The notes under the pieces were generated by a model. It did not search any database. It was not told where the DNA came from and saw only the letters and a program-made list of their open reading frames with translations. The translations under genes were made by a program, and so were the position numbers. Of a DNA stretch of 64,000 nt, positions 12,157-24,594 are shown piece after piece. Origin of the DNA: Actinomucor elegans (Eukaryota; Mucoromycota; Mucoromycetes; Mucorales; Mucoraceae); contig JAMSLZ010000001.1 in NCBI GenBank assembly GCA_026027325.1, positions 1,550,001 through 1,614,000 of the forward strand. The letters run 5' to 3'. Every line of letters begins with the position of its first letter. The first letter of the stretch is position 1.

Positions 12157-15100
12157 ATTATTAGATGTGTTTGATAAAAGAAAAAGAAGAAAGCTAAAAG
12201 AGAAAACTGAAAACAAGAAAAGCAATAGAGAAAATAGGAGAGTATATTATAAAACGAGTAATCTGCAGATAACTTGACCCCTTCTTCTTTAAAGACAATA
12301 GTAGCTAACCTGTTGCCCTCCTCTGGCTCCTTTAACTCCTAGTATTACCTAGCTCCTTTTAAGCATTACTGTCAGTTCAAAGCTAACGTATATACAAAGA
12401 CATTCTGATGATAACAAGAAAACGATCTTCAAAAAGATGTAAATTAAGTGTTACGATGAATACTTGTTGAAAAACTGGGATCATGGATCTGTAAAAAGGG
12501 GAGCTACCTTTAATAACACTAAATAGGAGTTTGGCCATACGTTTCATCAACCCATACTCGAGCCAGTTTTTTATAGTGTCTCTGTATCACAACAGTAATT
12601 AACATATAAAGGAAGGTTATAGGAGAAAGACCTTTTGACAGCGGTTTAGTTTGCTTAATGAACGCGTATCAAACTATATCGTATTGCGCTTTATGCTCGT
12701 TCTGATTCATAGTTGCCACGTTTTGAATAGTATAACTAGTTTCATAGGAGGAGAACAAGCGGCGAATTCCGTGTTATTTGGCAGTTGATCGACGCAGAAC
12801 ATATAGTGTTGTATTATGATAGATACTGTAAACAATTTACAAAATATGTATCCCCTTTTCGCACCCTCCTTCATTGCGATGAATACAAGAGGTATCAGAG
12901 GTTCTTACCGGCCGTCCTATACGAGGAGCGCTTGGGAAACCTGGATACACTCAGTCTCTGGTAGGAGTCATTTTCGATTATATATATATATATACAAAAC
13001 AGGCAAACTTTAGCCCTGAAAAAAAGAGAATATGTTCTCTATTACTCAAGGTCATATCACCATGTGTGATCTAGCTTAGTGGTATGTTAGTTCCAAGAAT
13101 CTCAATAGGTGGCAATACGCGCCAAAAAAAAACTATCAATTTTGACTGACTATCGTTAACAACCCTCTCGTTTACCCCATTAAGGTTATTTGTGCGCTTC
13201 AACTGTTATATAGCTTTGGTTCACTGCTCCTTATCCGTAAGTCATGTAAGATATCCAAATTAGTTTAAAAAAATCCAATAGACAGAAAAACTTTCACTTG
13301 ACCTAACCTGTGCTACTCGACCATAGCCAAGTACTACACGATTTCATTAGACCAACACCCAACCTGTTTTTTTTTCTTGTCTCAATATATTTCTGTATTA
13401 TGCAGTTCCAGCGTATGAGACTTTAACATTTGTAGAAAGTATTATATCAAGGGAAACCTGCAAAGTAAATCCTTTTTTTCTTCTTTTCTTCTAGATTACC
13501 TTTAACAAACTAGAAAAGGCCGTGTTCCATTGATACAATAAATCCAGAAGCTGGGTGATTAGTTATTATATTCTGTATTCTAATTATACACCCCGATTAC
13601 ATATATTCACTTTTTTCATGATCTTCATATTTTTGCGTGCCTTTTTATTTTATTTTTTTAGTTCGGCAGCACTGTTATCAATCTTGCAAACATTATTTCT
13701 TGAGACAACACCCCCCCCCCTCCCTTCAAAAACATTCTCCAGATAGGTTATACCCTTTAAAGATCTCCTCTGTTATTCATAAAAAAAAGGTGGGGGAATG
13801 ACGCAAAACCTGTTTCTGAAACCGATATGCGTTGATTACTAGCAAACTCAAGCAATTAAATGTTTGATCCCCAGTTGACTCCCGCTTTAATGAGGCTTTT
13901 TTTTTCTCAGGGAAATCATAAATAGCTCACAACCGATTATAATTTTCGCTTATTTCTATCAACGAGCAGAAGAAACAGTAGAAATTCATTCTAAACATGA
14001 AATATTAATCAAAAGCGACATTAAACCGAGATCATCCGAGAGATTTACTGTTGACCAATGCACCATACCAATTTTTCTGAGCCAATATTACCGGAATTAC
14101 GGAACTGATTTGAGCTTAAAATTGATACCTAAAATACAAATCATAATATACAAGCCGATGAATGCCGATTCATAACTTTCTTGCTTGGCAACCTTTAAGG
14201 GATAATATTTTTTTCTTTCAAATGATATAAAATATATAGTTAAACATTTGTAAAGTACAGTTCCAGAAGATAAAAACTATATTGTATCAGAGCTATCAAG
14301 AACTTGAATATATTAATGCAGCGTTATGAACTTTTAGGTATCTAAAGAACCATAATTGTTCCATATATAAATCATTCCTTGGTTAGAAGCAATTTTAAAT
14401 TTTAATGGTTTTTGTTAAAGGCGCGCACAGTGGACACTTGTTTCAATTTCAGTCCACCGATGAAACTAAGACGATGAATATCCGCCGTAGCATAACTCGG
14501 TGTAAATAGACATATCGGCATTTCATGAATGGACATATATGGACTTTGTATACATAATTTATTGCTCAGAATTTATAATATCCGCTTATTTAATGATTTT
14601 CACAATTCCGTGACATCTGTTTCTGTTTATTACCAACAATATCAGCAAATCACGAGCTAAAGTATAAGAATAAAATGCTCTTTTTCATGATTCCAGCCCA
14701 TTTCACTGTCTATTTCCTGTGGGAGCAATCTTTGATTAGAAAAATCGTTAGGACTTCTCCCTGGATGACATATAATAGCTACAAAGATCTATCAAATGTT
14801 CGGAGCCTAGAAATGTCGGGCGTATAATATAAACTTTAAATAATGGAAGACTCTCTGATTGTATAGACTGTCCAACGGTATCTATCATGATATTATCACC
14901 GAAAATACATTGGCTAGAATACATCGCTTAAATAAGCTACAACTATTATTACTATGTAATACATTTCTACTGTCATATCCTGTTATTATATTCATTTAAT
15001 TCATCATCGTTTTAAAATATTCTTTCCTTGTCCTATACCATATTCCTTTCTTTCTCGCCTATATAGAACGGTTTGAATATATCTTCTATTTGTTATATTA

Positions 15101-15194
15101 AATATACATAGAATTCAATTGTATGTCTATAAAAAATAGCCTTTAGTGAAACGCTCCGAAATTTATATCTCAAGGTTTCGCCACTATGAACATG
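12157..15194. other. 3 kb gene-free AT-rich region
   Basis: Upstream of the G-alpha gene (-) and of the first isochorismatase-like gene (+). It holds only short, composition-driven ORFs (for example near 12816 and 13555), a run of C with a T-rich flank near 13709-13722, and no recognisable RNA gene or transposon. Confidence 0.55.
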
Positions 15195-16297
15195 GCACAA
15201 TAAAGCTTAATCACCAATCCAACAAACATTCAAAAGAGTGAATCAAAGCTCATACTTGCAAAGAAAAAACAAATGTATAAATACAAGTGGTCCTTCTTCT
15301 ATCTTTTTTTTTTCTTCATTATTCAAACCAACAATCATTCTATATTGACAATGCGCTTCTTCTCTGGTTCTACTGCTCTTCTCAGTGTCATGGCCTTGGC
15401 CTCCTCTGTCGCCGCTGAAATTTTTCCCCGTCTCAATTTGAATGACACCGCCTTCTTGTTTGTCGATCACCAAACTGGTCTATTTAATCTTGTCCATGAT
15501 TATAACCCTGATACCTTCTATACTAATATCATGGGCCTTGCTGAAACTGCCAAGTTCTTTAACGCACCTACCATCCTTACTAGCTCTCGTGAAGATGGTC
15601 CCAACGGTCCTTTAATACCTGATGTCAGCAACTTGTAAGTTTACAGTATACATCTCACCTAACTTTCTGTCTAACTCTCGTCTGTTACAACTATAGGTTC
15701 CCCGATGCTCCTTTCATCAAACGTCCTGGTGAAATCAACGCCTGGGACAATCCCGATTTTGTCCAAGCTGTCAAAGATACTGGCAAGAAGCAGCTCGTCA
15801 TTTCTGGTATTGTTACTGATGTCTGTGTTACTTTTGTGGCCATGTCCGCCAAGAATGCTGGCTATGATGTCTTTGTCGTGACCGATGCCTCCGGTACCTT
15901 CTCCAAAGATGTGCGTGATGCTTCTTGGTTGAGAATGCAGGCTTCAGGTATTCAACTGACAAACTGGTTTGCTATTGCTTGTGAATTGGCTCGCGATTGG
16001 CGTATTGACATGGAAGGTTTGGCTGCCTTGTTCGCTAAGCGTATGCCCAGCTATGCTCGTGTCATGGAATCCTATGCTGGCGCTCAGGCTGCTATTGGAT
16101 CTTCTTAAATAGGCTATTATATATAATGCTACTACCTTATGCTGGTTCGTAGGCAGTACTGCTAGTTTAGTTGATTAATTAAATAAAATAGTTTAAACCA
16201 AAGTGAACCGAGTGACTGAGCTCTTATTGTATGAGACTAATCACTGCATTACGATATTTACAAAAATTCTGTCTTTTCAATACAAAATTATTGCTAC
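15195..16297 (+). repeat. Left arm of a 1.1 kb near-identical inverted duplication
   Basis: This segment matches the reverse complement of 27757-28858 almost base for base, covering the 5' UTR, both exons, the intron and about 190 bp after the stop. Differences I could see are one T fewer in the 5' UTR T run of the other copy, two intron substitutions, and several differences in the last about 40 bp. The arms are 11.5 kb apart. Confidence 0.92.
15351..16108 (+). CDS. Secreted isochorismatase-like cysteine hydrolase, copy A
   Basis: Member of the isochorismatase/nicotinamidase-like hydrolase fold; the substrate cannot be told from sequence. Exons 15351-15634 and 15697-16108 give 231 aa. A clear signal peptide (MRFFSGSTALLSVMALASSVAAE) predicts secretion. 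The expected catalytic Asp-Lys-Cys triad is visible: Asp39 in AFLFVDHQTG, Lys103 in PFIKRPGEINAW, and Cys138 in VISGIVTDVCVTF. The ATG is preceded by TATAAATA at about 15277, some 70 bp upstream. The encoded protein is identical to copy B at 27946-28703. Related secreted proteins in fungi are often annotated as isochorismatase-family hydrolases without known substrate. Confidence 0.92.
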
Positions 16298-17079
16298 ATT
16301 AAGATTTTTAATTAGGTAAAGGAAAAGAGATTCGTATGTTTAATGAAGATTAAGAATTAACTAAGACAGGTATTTTCAAGAAAGGAAAGCATTAGAGCAG
16401 ATCTAGGGTTTTACTAAATGCAGCAACTTATTTTGATCATGAATTACTACTACAATGTGATATTTAGCCTGCTAATTTTCAAAGCTGTGGAGTATTATTA
16501 CAAGAAAATTTAAGGCTCAGAGATCAACTAAAACTTGATTTGCCGAATGATAGACATATACTTTTCCTTCGTACATTTAATGAAAACTGTAAGCACTATC
16601 TTCTCTCGAATATCATCCACTTTGCAATAAAGTAAAACTTAAATTATTACCTCTAAAGAACAAGAAAGCTATGTGACCAAAGTGGTCTCGTTTTTTTAAG
16701 CATATATTGCCATTGAACTAGGTAGATATGAAAAACTGCGTTCCGTTCCATTTATTTCCCATATGGTAGAGTTTTATCTTAGTGTAGTAGTGTTTGATCC
16801 ATATGCAGCTTATATTTTAGCATATTTTGAGCAAGGTAAACCATGGGTTTCATTCGTAAACTTTACCAATGAAATCAATATGTTTTTATGTAAAAGTCTA
16901 AAAGATCGGAATTTTACAGTGAAATTATAAATTCCTGAGGAAAAAGACAGCGCATATGTCATTGTGCACTTTTAGTAAAATCTGTATAAAATGATACTTT
17001 TTTGCAGCAGGCATAAGCTTTGTGGGGAAAAAAAAAAAGGCACTAGAGAACAAAAACACTAAATAATCGGAACTACATA

Positions 17080-17081
<2 letters not shown>

Positions 17082-17118
<37 letters not shown>
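17082..17118. repeat. Poly(T) tract, 37 bp
   Basis: The longest homopolymer in the window, lying in non-coding DNA. Confidence 0.9.
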
Positions 17119-17120
<2 letters not shown>

Positions 17121-18463
17121 GTAGACAATATCATTATAAAAAAATAAAATAAAAAAAAAGTGCATTAGACTACATATTAAGCTGCCGGACATTAAAGCCG
17201 TATCTCGATCGATTAGTGATCTAGATACAACTGCGTAGTTTCAACGTATTTTGTCGAGAATGCCATGGATTACCACTTAAGCTTCCGACGACCAATAAGA
17301 TAAATGAAACATAAGATTGACGAAAATTTGACATGATGATAATGATTACAAGTTATGACTAGAACAAAGAGATAACGAAGCTTAGGATCAAATCTGCCAT
17401 GTATAGATTATTCCAATTGAGCTAAAGTGATACACAGCTAATGATATAGGTGATGGGGTACCGCAGTTAATGATCATAAACGCATTTAAGAAAATTGCTC
17501 TACAATATATTGGTCCAGTAAGGGCATTAGTCGATACAGATTACGATATCACTTTTTGATATTTTATAGGTTGAGCATATCGGGTTAATCCAGAAATTCG
17601 GAATAAAAAGACTAGTTTCATCTAGAACAATATTTTTTGTTATCAAACTAAAGCGCTTTTTGAATATACTTCATTTGAAACAGTCTTTAGAATATCGCTT
17701 TTTTTTTAGTGGGTTTTAGTATATATAATGAAAGCATACAGTTATTTCTTACAATTAAAGCGTAACCAACGCGATTTTTCTAGAAAAGCATTCCATCTAC
17801 AGTAGTTGATGAAAGTTGAAACGTGTTATGCATCATTGCTTTAAAGCCTTTGCTATATTTAAGCTGGTCTGTTAAAATAAGACCTAGTGATTTAGCTTTG
17901 TATAACTTGACTCGGAGCCATAGATTGTATCATAAACAAATAGAAAAGAATGCCTATAATAACTGGTAAGTATGCGTTAGTTTAGAACAGAACGAACAAA
18001 AAATATGGGAATTATCCATTTCTACCATAATCTACGAAAAAAAAAAGAGAGATGGAACGGATCAAAACCAAATGATCTTGGTTAAGCACAAAAAAAAATA
18101 GTCTATATTTTCTCTCGAGACTTTCCATATAATTTATGAATCATGAGTAGAAAAACGCATATCTAGTAAAAGAAGCTTATAATAGAACACACATGAGTTT
18201 ATACAGGTGCAATGTATCCGTATTAAATACTTTCTAGAACGAGATTGGGCTCATGATAGAACGTCATTGATCTGAATACAAAAAAGGGCCCTGCTTTTTC
18301 TCAATTAACCGAGACCAGATGGAATCCTATTATCAGGGATACGCTAAATAGAAACTAGCTTACATTCAGAGAGGAGAGCAATAAGAGGGGTTCTACATTG
18401 AAACATTTACATCCAATAAGGTGGTAGTAACCTTTATAAGGAACTAGTGAGGTCATAGAGCTC

Positions 18464-18470
18464 TATATAA
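18464..18470 (+). promoter_or_regulatory. TATA box of the small gene at 18536
   Basis: TATATAA lies 66 bp before the ATG at 18536, a typical fungal distance, and is followed by a T/C-rich leader. This is the main support for the short ORF being a real gene. Confidence 0.5.
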
Positions 18471-18535
18471 GAAGCAAGCCATAGTTTAGTTTGCTTTAAC
18501 TTTTTTTTTCCTTTCTCTTTCTCTTTGTTTTAAAT

Positions 18536-18757
18536 ATGACCTCTTTACATTCAAAAATACCCGTTGATGTCAATCATCGTAATACAGTCACATCTACTAT
18601 GACAAGAGAAGATTTGATGATTCTTGCGCAGAATGAATACGCAAGACAACTATGTAAATTCACTGAGGCACAGTTGAAGAAAAAAGTACCTTGTTACACC
18701 GAGAAGCATAAGCTGGGATTGCAAACGCTTCAATCTGTTAAAGCTACTCACCATTAA
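18536..18757 (+). CDS. Small hypothetical protein (73 aa)
   Basis: Single-exon ORF beginning MTSLHSKIPVDVNHRNTVTS and ending SVKATHH. The family is not recognised. The middle (TREDLMILAQNEYARQLCKFTEAQLKKK) looks like one or two charged amphipathic helices. There is no signal peptide or membrane segment. A TATA box and pyrimidine-rich leader lie at the right distance upstream, and a T-rich stretch follows the stop. The gap to the RhoGAP gene (18978) is 220 bp with its own TATA-like TTATAATA, and no splice site would join the two, so I treat it as a separate gene. It could be a chance ORF. Confidence 0.45.
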   Translation: MTSLHSKIPVDVNHRNTVTSTMTREDLMILAQNEYARQLCKFTEAQLKKKVPCYTEKHKLGLQTLQSVKATHH

Positions 18758-18977
18758 TATCATGTCACCTCTTTTTTTTTGCATCTGTATATAATACCAA
18801 TAATCTGAAGCAGCTCTTTTTGTACAAATCCTCCTCATAAAGAAACCAAGAAGGAAAAAAGGCCTAGGCCCTTTTTATACTCTTATGTCGCACATTCATA
18901 CACACACTCTATTTATAATAAAACCGCTTTACTTTGATTAGTACAGTAACTCTTTCTTGCTTTTTTTATCGACTTAT

Positions 18978-20495
18978 ATGTCTTCCCTTGAAGTGTCTGG
19001 GGTATTAACTCCCTCTCAAACAGAACTTGTAAAGGCTTGGTGGAAAAAAGTCAATTCCCAACAAACAAAAGGAATGAAAAAGACAATTGCAGGTAAAAGA
19101 AATGAGGCTTTCTTTTTTTTTTTTGACACGAGAAAGCTCTAACTTTTTGGTTAGCTGACAAAAATGTATTTGGAGTTTCTTTAATTGAGTCTCTTTGTTA
19201 TACACACTCGAGGATTTCTTATGTAGACGAACACACTGGAACAACCTTTCAAGCACTCATACCTACTGTTATTGCAAAATGTGGGGCTTTTCTAAAAGAA
19301 CAAGGTTTTTTTTTAATATATTCGTGTAACTCGTGTAATTCACTTATACTTTACTAGCATTGGATGTAGAAGGCATATTTAGATTATCAGGCAACGCAAA
19401 GCGGATATCGACACTACAAACTATATTTGATACTGCTGAAGAAGGATACGGCCTAAAACTTGATTGGCAAGGCTACACCGTTCATGATGCATCCAACGTG
19501 ATGCGTCGTTTTCTTAACTATCTACCAGAACCTGTAATCAACTTGGAATATCAGCTATTATTCAAAACTACGCTAGGTTAGTTCCCTTGTAACATAATCT
19601 CACATAAGAAATCTTATACTTGGAATAGATGCCGAGTTCCCTAGTCTAGAAGCAAAGATCGATGCATTCCAGAAGCTTATTGAAAGACTTCCCATTGTTC
19701 ATCAATATCTTCTACTTTATCTATTAGATATGCTCTATTTATTCTCGTTTTATGATGAAACAACACGTATGGATATATCATCTTTAGCTACAGCATTTGC
19801 ACCAGTTGAGTGAACAAACATATACACCTATTATAACACGTTTCACTTATACCGTTGTAGAGTATACTTACAGATCCAAATGATGCAATGAACCCAGCTG
19901 GCTATAAAGAATCACAAAGAGTTCTTGAGTTTCTAATCAAACATCAAGATAAATTCGTTATGCCTCATATATCCGTCAATGATGCTGCTCAGCTACTAAA
20001 CGATCCATGTAAAAAAAAAAAAAGGCATACGGAATGTGATCTAGCTTTACTAACTATGCAGTAGTGACCTTTAAGCATCCTTATGAACAAAGTCCACGCA
20101 GATTATCAGCTTTCGGTAGTGGCAGTGATGCATTTTTTGATAGCATCAACAAGAAAAACAATCTCTATGTAACGTCTCAAGGTTCACAATCAGTCACCAA
20201 TCTAGTCACCGCTGCAAATTACTCTAGAGGTTTAAAGAGATCAAACACGACGCCAAGTAAAAGAGCTGAATCAAAAGAACATGAACCATTACAAGCCATG
20301 TTTGTGAATGATATCAATGTCAATCGTAGCCTTACATCTTGTAAGTTGTATATATAAATCAAGTTTTTCACAATCATACCGTTAACCAAAGCTGTAGTAA
20401 ATCAAAGTAACCGTAATGTAGGAAGGTGGAAATCGATAAAACGCGTTGTGAAGGAACAAGAAAATCCTTCGAGGCAAGAGCAAGTGATATCCTAA
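18978..20495 (+). CDS. RhoGAP-domain protein
   Basis: GTPase-activating protein for Rho/Rac/Cdc42-type GTPases. Seven exons: 18978-19092, 19155-19304, 19358-19576, 19629-19804, 19861-20008, 20062-20340 and 20398-20495 (394 aa). The RhoGAP domain starts near FGVSLIESLCYTHSRISY and contains IPTVIAKCGAFLKEQALDVEGIFRLSG, the arginine-finger motif GIFRLSG, then NVMRRFLNYLPEPVI (the usual K/R-x(3)-R-LPEP-L pattern) and LLLYLLDMLYLF. The C-terminal 140 residues are low complexity, Ser/Asn-rich and basic (SPRRLSAFGSGSD, KRSNTTPSKRAES), probably a phosphoregulated tail. At 20062 two acceptors three bases apart (CAG and TAG) would both keep frame. There are no other recognisable domains, so the target GTPase is unknown. 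Confidence 0.9.
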
Positions 20496-22359
20496 CAAGC
20501 TCTTTTTATCTGTAAATGATCAGAACTATACCATTCCCCTGTAGCTTATTTTGCCGTTTTATTTTTGTTTCCGTTGATTCATCACTGCTTATATTTATTG
20601 TATGACTGTAATAAAGAGCCTTGTTTAAGGGCTAGAATTACCTTTTTTTGATGCAGCTGTCTATTTGTATTATTCATTGTCATCGTCATTTATGTATGCT
20701 TATGTACCCCTCTACCAATCCTGCCTATCAGATAATAGTATGAATTGTATAGGGGGGTTGTAGGGATAAAAAAAATTGATTGAAAGAGCATCGTTAACGA
20801 GTAACACACCCGATGGAGTATTGTAACCATCAGAAGGTTATTAATTTGATTAGCTGTCTAAAGTAGTTAAGCCTGGTTTTTATCACTAGTGCAAATCTCT
20901 ATGTGAAAATTTATGAATTAAATCACGGTAGCTATACTTCATCTATATAATAATAAGCCAACAATATTATTTATACCACCAAGGAAATGATATGTTATTG
21001 TTACAATGACATATTTGAGTACTTCTTATTGGTTGGTGGATATTTTACCCGAACTCCTCACAGAGAATACAATTTTTCACTTAGCAAAGGTCAACTTTTT
21101 ATTTTCAAAATGCTATCGTAGCTCGTGTGTTTTCAATAGTAATATTACGTTTGAAATATGTGTGTACGCTCTAAAATGCATCAAATGTATAGTACTTATG
21201 ATCTCTGTCTCTAAAATGCTGACAATTTTCGTGGTATAACTGCCTTCTTATCACCATATTAACGTAAAATCTTGGCACTACCTACAGTGCAGTGAGATAT
21301 CAACTAAGCCATCCTGATATTCAACCATGTAGCATTTATTATATGGCACCAAGGATCCTCTCAGGTTTTTTTTTTTTTTTTTTTTTTTGGTTCCGCATGC
21401 AAGAATCCCACAAGAAATAAATCCATGTTGTTTCTGTGCAAAATTCCAGAGTTAAAGTGCGAAAGAGAAGAGAATATAAAATATTATATTTATAACTTAC
21501 AATTGATCCCTAAAGATTATATAATACTGACTAATCCCAACTAAATAATGATTATAACTGATTTGGTTAAGGGTTCTATTTATCATTAGATATAAATCAT
21601 GTAAAACTAGTCGGCTTTATGCTCGCTACGCTTGCTCAGAGGGGGTTTGCATTCTCTTCAAATTTTTGTTTACTAGAGAAGCAAAAATTAAGCAAAAACA
21701 TGAAGCTGGAATGAAAAGAGCTATATTCCATTTTTCGAGGAGATCGATGATCGCGGATCAATTCCAAATTTCATTATTAAGATTAGTGATAAAAGTATGT
21801 ATTTATATTAATATTACCATCAATGTACGATATAGGCATTATATTCTAGCAGCTAAATAAAGATGTCTGCTTATACAAATCTTATTTTAAACGCATAATA
21901 CTAATCACATGCAACATTGGACTGAGATCTGTCGGAAGATCCAGATGAAAAAAAAAACCCAACGGCATTACTATTAGTTGGAACTTTTCTTTTATATAGC
22001 GTAAATGCTGTTCTTTTGAAATAAACTTTATGGATTTAAATACATACATTCTGTACTTTGTATTGTTCAATAAGCAGAAAATATACTCATCAACTTTGTA
22101 TAGAATTCAATTGTGTATCGAATGGTGTAAAGAACCAATCGCATTTCTTTCTAACTATAGACTCAAATGAATTGCCAATTTTCATTGCACTTAAAGATAA
22201 CTCACAGGTGTGCACTATCTCTATTCTTTGTAAATTATACCTCAAAAATGACATCTCATGCTTTATGAAAAGAAGCGTTTTTGAAAAATTGAACCTAGGG
22301 TGCAGCTCAGGTTTTTTTCTTGAAATTGGGGTTCATTACAACATCTCCATATTCCTCGA

Positions 22360-22980
22360 TTGATTCCAGTCTAATGTCGCAGATGACTAATCCATGTTTA
22401 CAGTGAGCTACTATATTTATTAAAATCATTACGTAACCAAAGTCCTGTAGGTATACTATGCTTTAACGTTTGACTGTAAAGGAAACGCATTTTATACATG
22501 ATACTCTAACGATCTTATAGATCGCTTGACCTATCTTGTTCAAAAATGGCATCAGATAAATAGTTCAAGCGCAAAATGAACTGCTACATCTATTAAAATG
22601 TTTGTTTTGACGGCTGCATAAGAAGCCTACCATATTATTAGCGATTAATGGTAAATTATATATATCTATATATACTTTTCCTACTAGATTTCTTGGCCGG
22701 CCTTAGACAAAAGTCGGATCAGACAAGTAGTCCTTGTGCAGAATGAACTTTTGCATTTGTTAAAACTTTTGTTGACTGTAATGCAACAATGTACCGTCGT
22801 ATTAACGACTAATGATATATTATGTCTATCTCATACGAACAAATTCTAATTATCTATCAGTTTTAGTCAAAAAGGCACACCCGATAGACACTCTTTTGCT
22901 TAGAATGAACTACGGCATCTAGTAGAGCTTTTTTATTTAAACCACAATACAATGAATATACTACGTCTGTTTAAGGTTAG
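22360..22980 (+). repeat. Degenerate tandem array (~165 bp units) of a dispersed repeat
   Basis: Four copies of a diverged core (best form AAAATGAACTGCTACATCTA followed by TTAAAA) occur at about 22402, 22573, 22740 and 22901, spaced 171, 167 and 161 bp. Sequences between the cores also align, for example TTAGCGATTAATGGTAAATT with TTAACGACTAATGATATATT. Related single copies lie near 21.9, 29.7, 47.7, 48.9, 59.1 and 59.9 kb. No ORF accompanies it. Confidence 0.55.
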
Positions 22981-24451
22981 TACATCAACTTAGGACTAGA
23001 ATCCTCCCAATTCTCACCAGTCTTACCTCATTTTACAGTTTGCGTAGACGCACCCTTGAGAAAATGAAGTTGGCTGTACCACGAAACTTTAATAACTGCT
23101 ATCTTATTGAGCGAATGAATAGGGTCCAACTTCTTGGTTCGCGCTGACTGAGTTTGGCTTTAGTAATGTCTCACATTTTATAAAAACACTAACAAGGATT
23201 AGCGTATGAATTCTATGATAAGAGCGGAGCAATAGAATTAACCAACTTCTGGATTGATAGAGGACGATCCCTATCATTGACTTTTAAATGCATAAACCTT
23301 GATCTGCTACAAAATTATTTTGCAAAAGCATCATAAAGAGAACAAGGGCTACTCTAGTTGATTTTTGTTTTTTTTTTTTTTGTTTTGTTCGGGAAAACAA
23401 TAATTACCTAGAATAGTGCCTACGGATACACAACCACCACCCTCATTCATACTCACCAATCAGTTAAATGGGTGAAGTTTTTAAAAAGGACCCTGATGCT
23501 TCAATTACTAAAAGTGGTAACCCCACTCCCTTAACTATCTGTATTGAATTACCGTTTCTTCCCAAATATTCTCATGACAAAAGGACCCGAGGTTTAGCGG
23601 TCAGCATCTATTTTATGAAAAAGGGCATGCTTAAGGTGTTTTCTAGGGTTGTACTTTTGAAAAGAGCTTCAAGTATATGATTGGACATATCTTGATCCGA
23701 GAATAGTATATGTAAAGACACTATAGAGAATGGGTTTTAGATAAGAAAGGGATTTACCCATGGATCACGCACTTTTTTGCGCGAGTTGAATGTTTGCAAA
23801 ATGGATCAAGAGACAAAAGTCATCTGAGAAAAAGAAAACCAGTCTTTTCCGTTGAAGAGACTGTGTTAAGATGGTAAGCCTGTAAAAACGGAATATAGCT
23901 GTATTGTAGAGCTTGTAGTACAAAGCCGCTGAAAAAAACTCATTTACTCGTGTTGATGATGCTTCTACATCTTGGGGATCTGAAACAAAGCCGCCCTATG
24001 CAGAATCACAAGAAATAAATAGACGTCAAAAATGGTTTCCCGCATCAATACTCTTTGTTCAATTGCTCAGGTTTTATAGATAGAATAACCCCGTTCGATT
24101 TGACGTATCCCACTCTATTCAAGAAAAAAGCAAATAGGAAGGAATCGACTGAATGACCTTTTTTCCCGCTTTTTTTCAGTTCTACCAATGGCGTCTCTTG
24201 ATTAGAAAGATGTTTCACTGCAAGAAAAAAAAGATGTGCGTGTGTGAAGAATAAGGCGGGGGAAAGTTAAGCGGGGATCTTTAAAGCTTGGATTGTGGAG
24301 AATAGTGCCTGATTGGTAATGGTATAAAGCGGGTTACACTAATTCTCCACAAATTTCCCATTATTTTCTCCAGTTTTTGTACCTTGGATCCATCTAGTTT
24401 CATTGACTCGAGGTTGCACACTGACGCACGCCAATGATTAAGAGGTTTTTA

Positions 24452-24458
24452 TATAAAA
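24452..24458 (+). promoter_or_regulatory. TATA box and upstream CCAAT of the sugar transporter
   Basis: TATAAAA lies about 140 bp before the ATG at 24595, with CCAAT at 24431-24435. A long T/C-rich stretch follows before the start codon. Confidence 0.4.
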
Positions 24459-24594
24459 AGGATGCTCTATTTCCCATTATTTGTCGTTTTCTTCCATCTA
24501 TCAAATACAATAAGCAAATTTCTCCCTTTTTTTTTTTCTTTATAATTTCTTCTACCTTATACATATTAATTACTTGATCTAACAAATTGATACA

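Larger units (their letters stand above)
16298..18535. other. 2.2 kb gene-free region
   Basis: AT-rich DNA including a 37-base T tract (17082-17118). No supported ORF, RNA gene or transposon remnant was recognised. The last 75 bp hold the TATA-type promoter of the small gene at 18536. Confidence 0.55.
20496..24594. other. 4.1 kb gene-free region with a degenerate tandem repeat
   Basis: Downstream of the RhoGAP gene and upstream of the sugar transporter. It contains a 23-base T run (21366-21388), one inverted member of a dispersed repeat (about 21890-21940), a tandem array of about 165 bp units (22360-22980), and promoter DNA of the transporter. The short ORF at 23468-23680 is not supported. 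Confidence 0.55.

Noticed and set aside
23468..23680. 70-codon ORF before the sugar transporter
   Set aside because: No family features, promoter or splice support; it stands in a repeat-rich gap.
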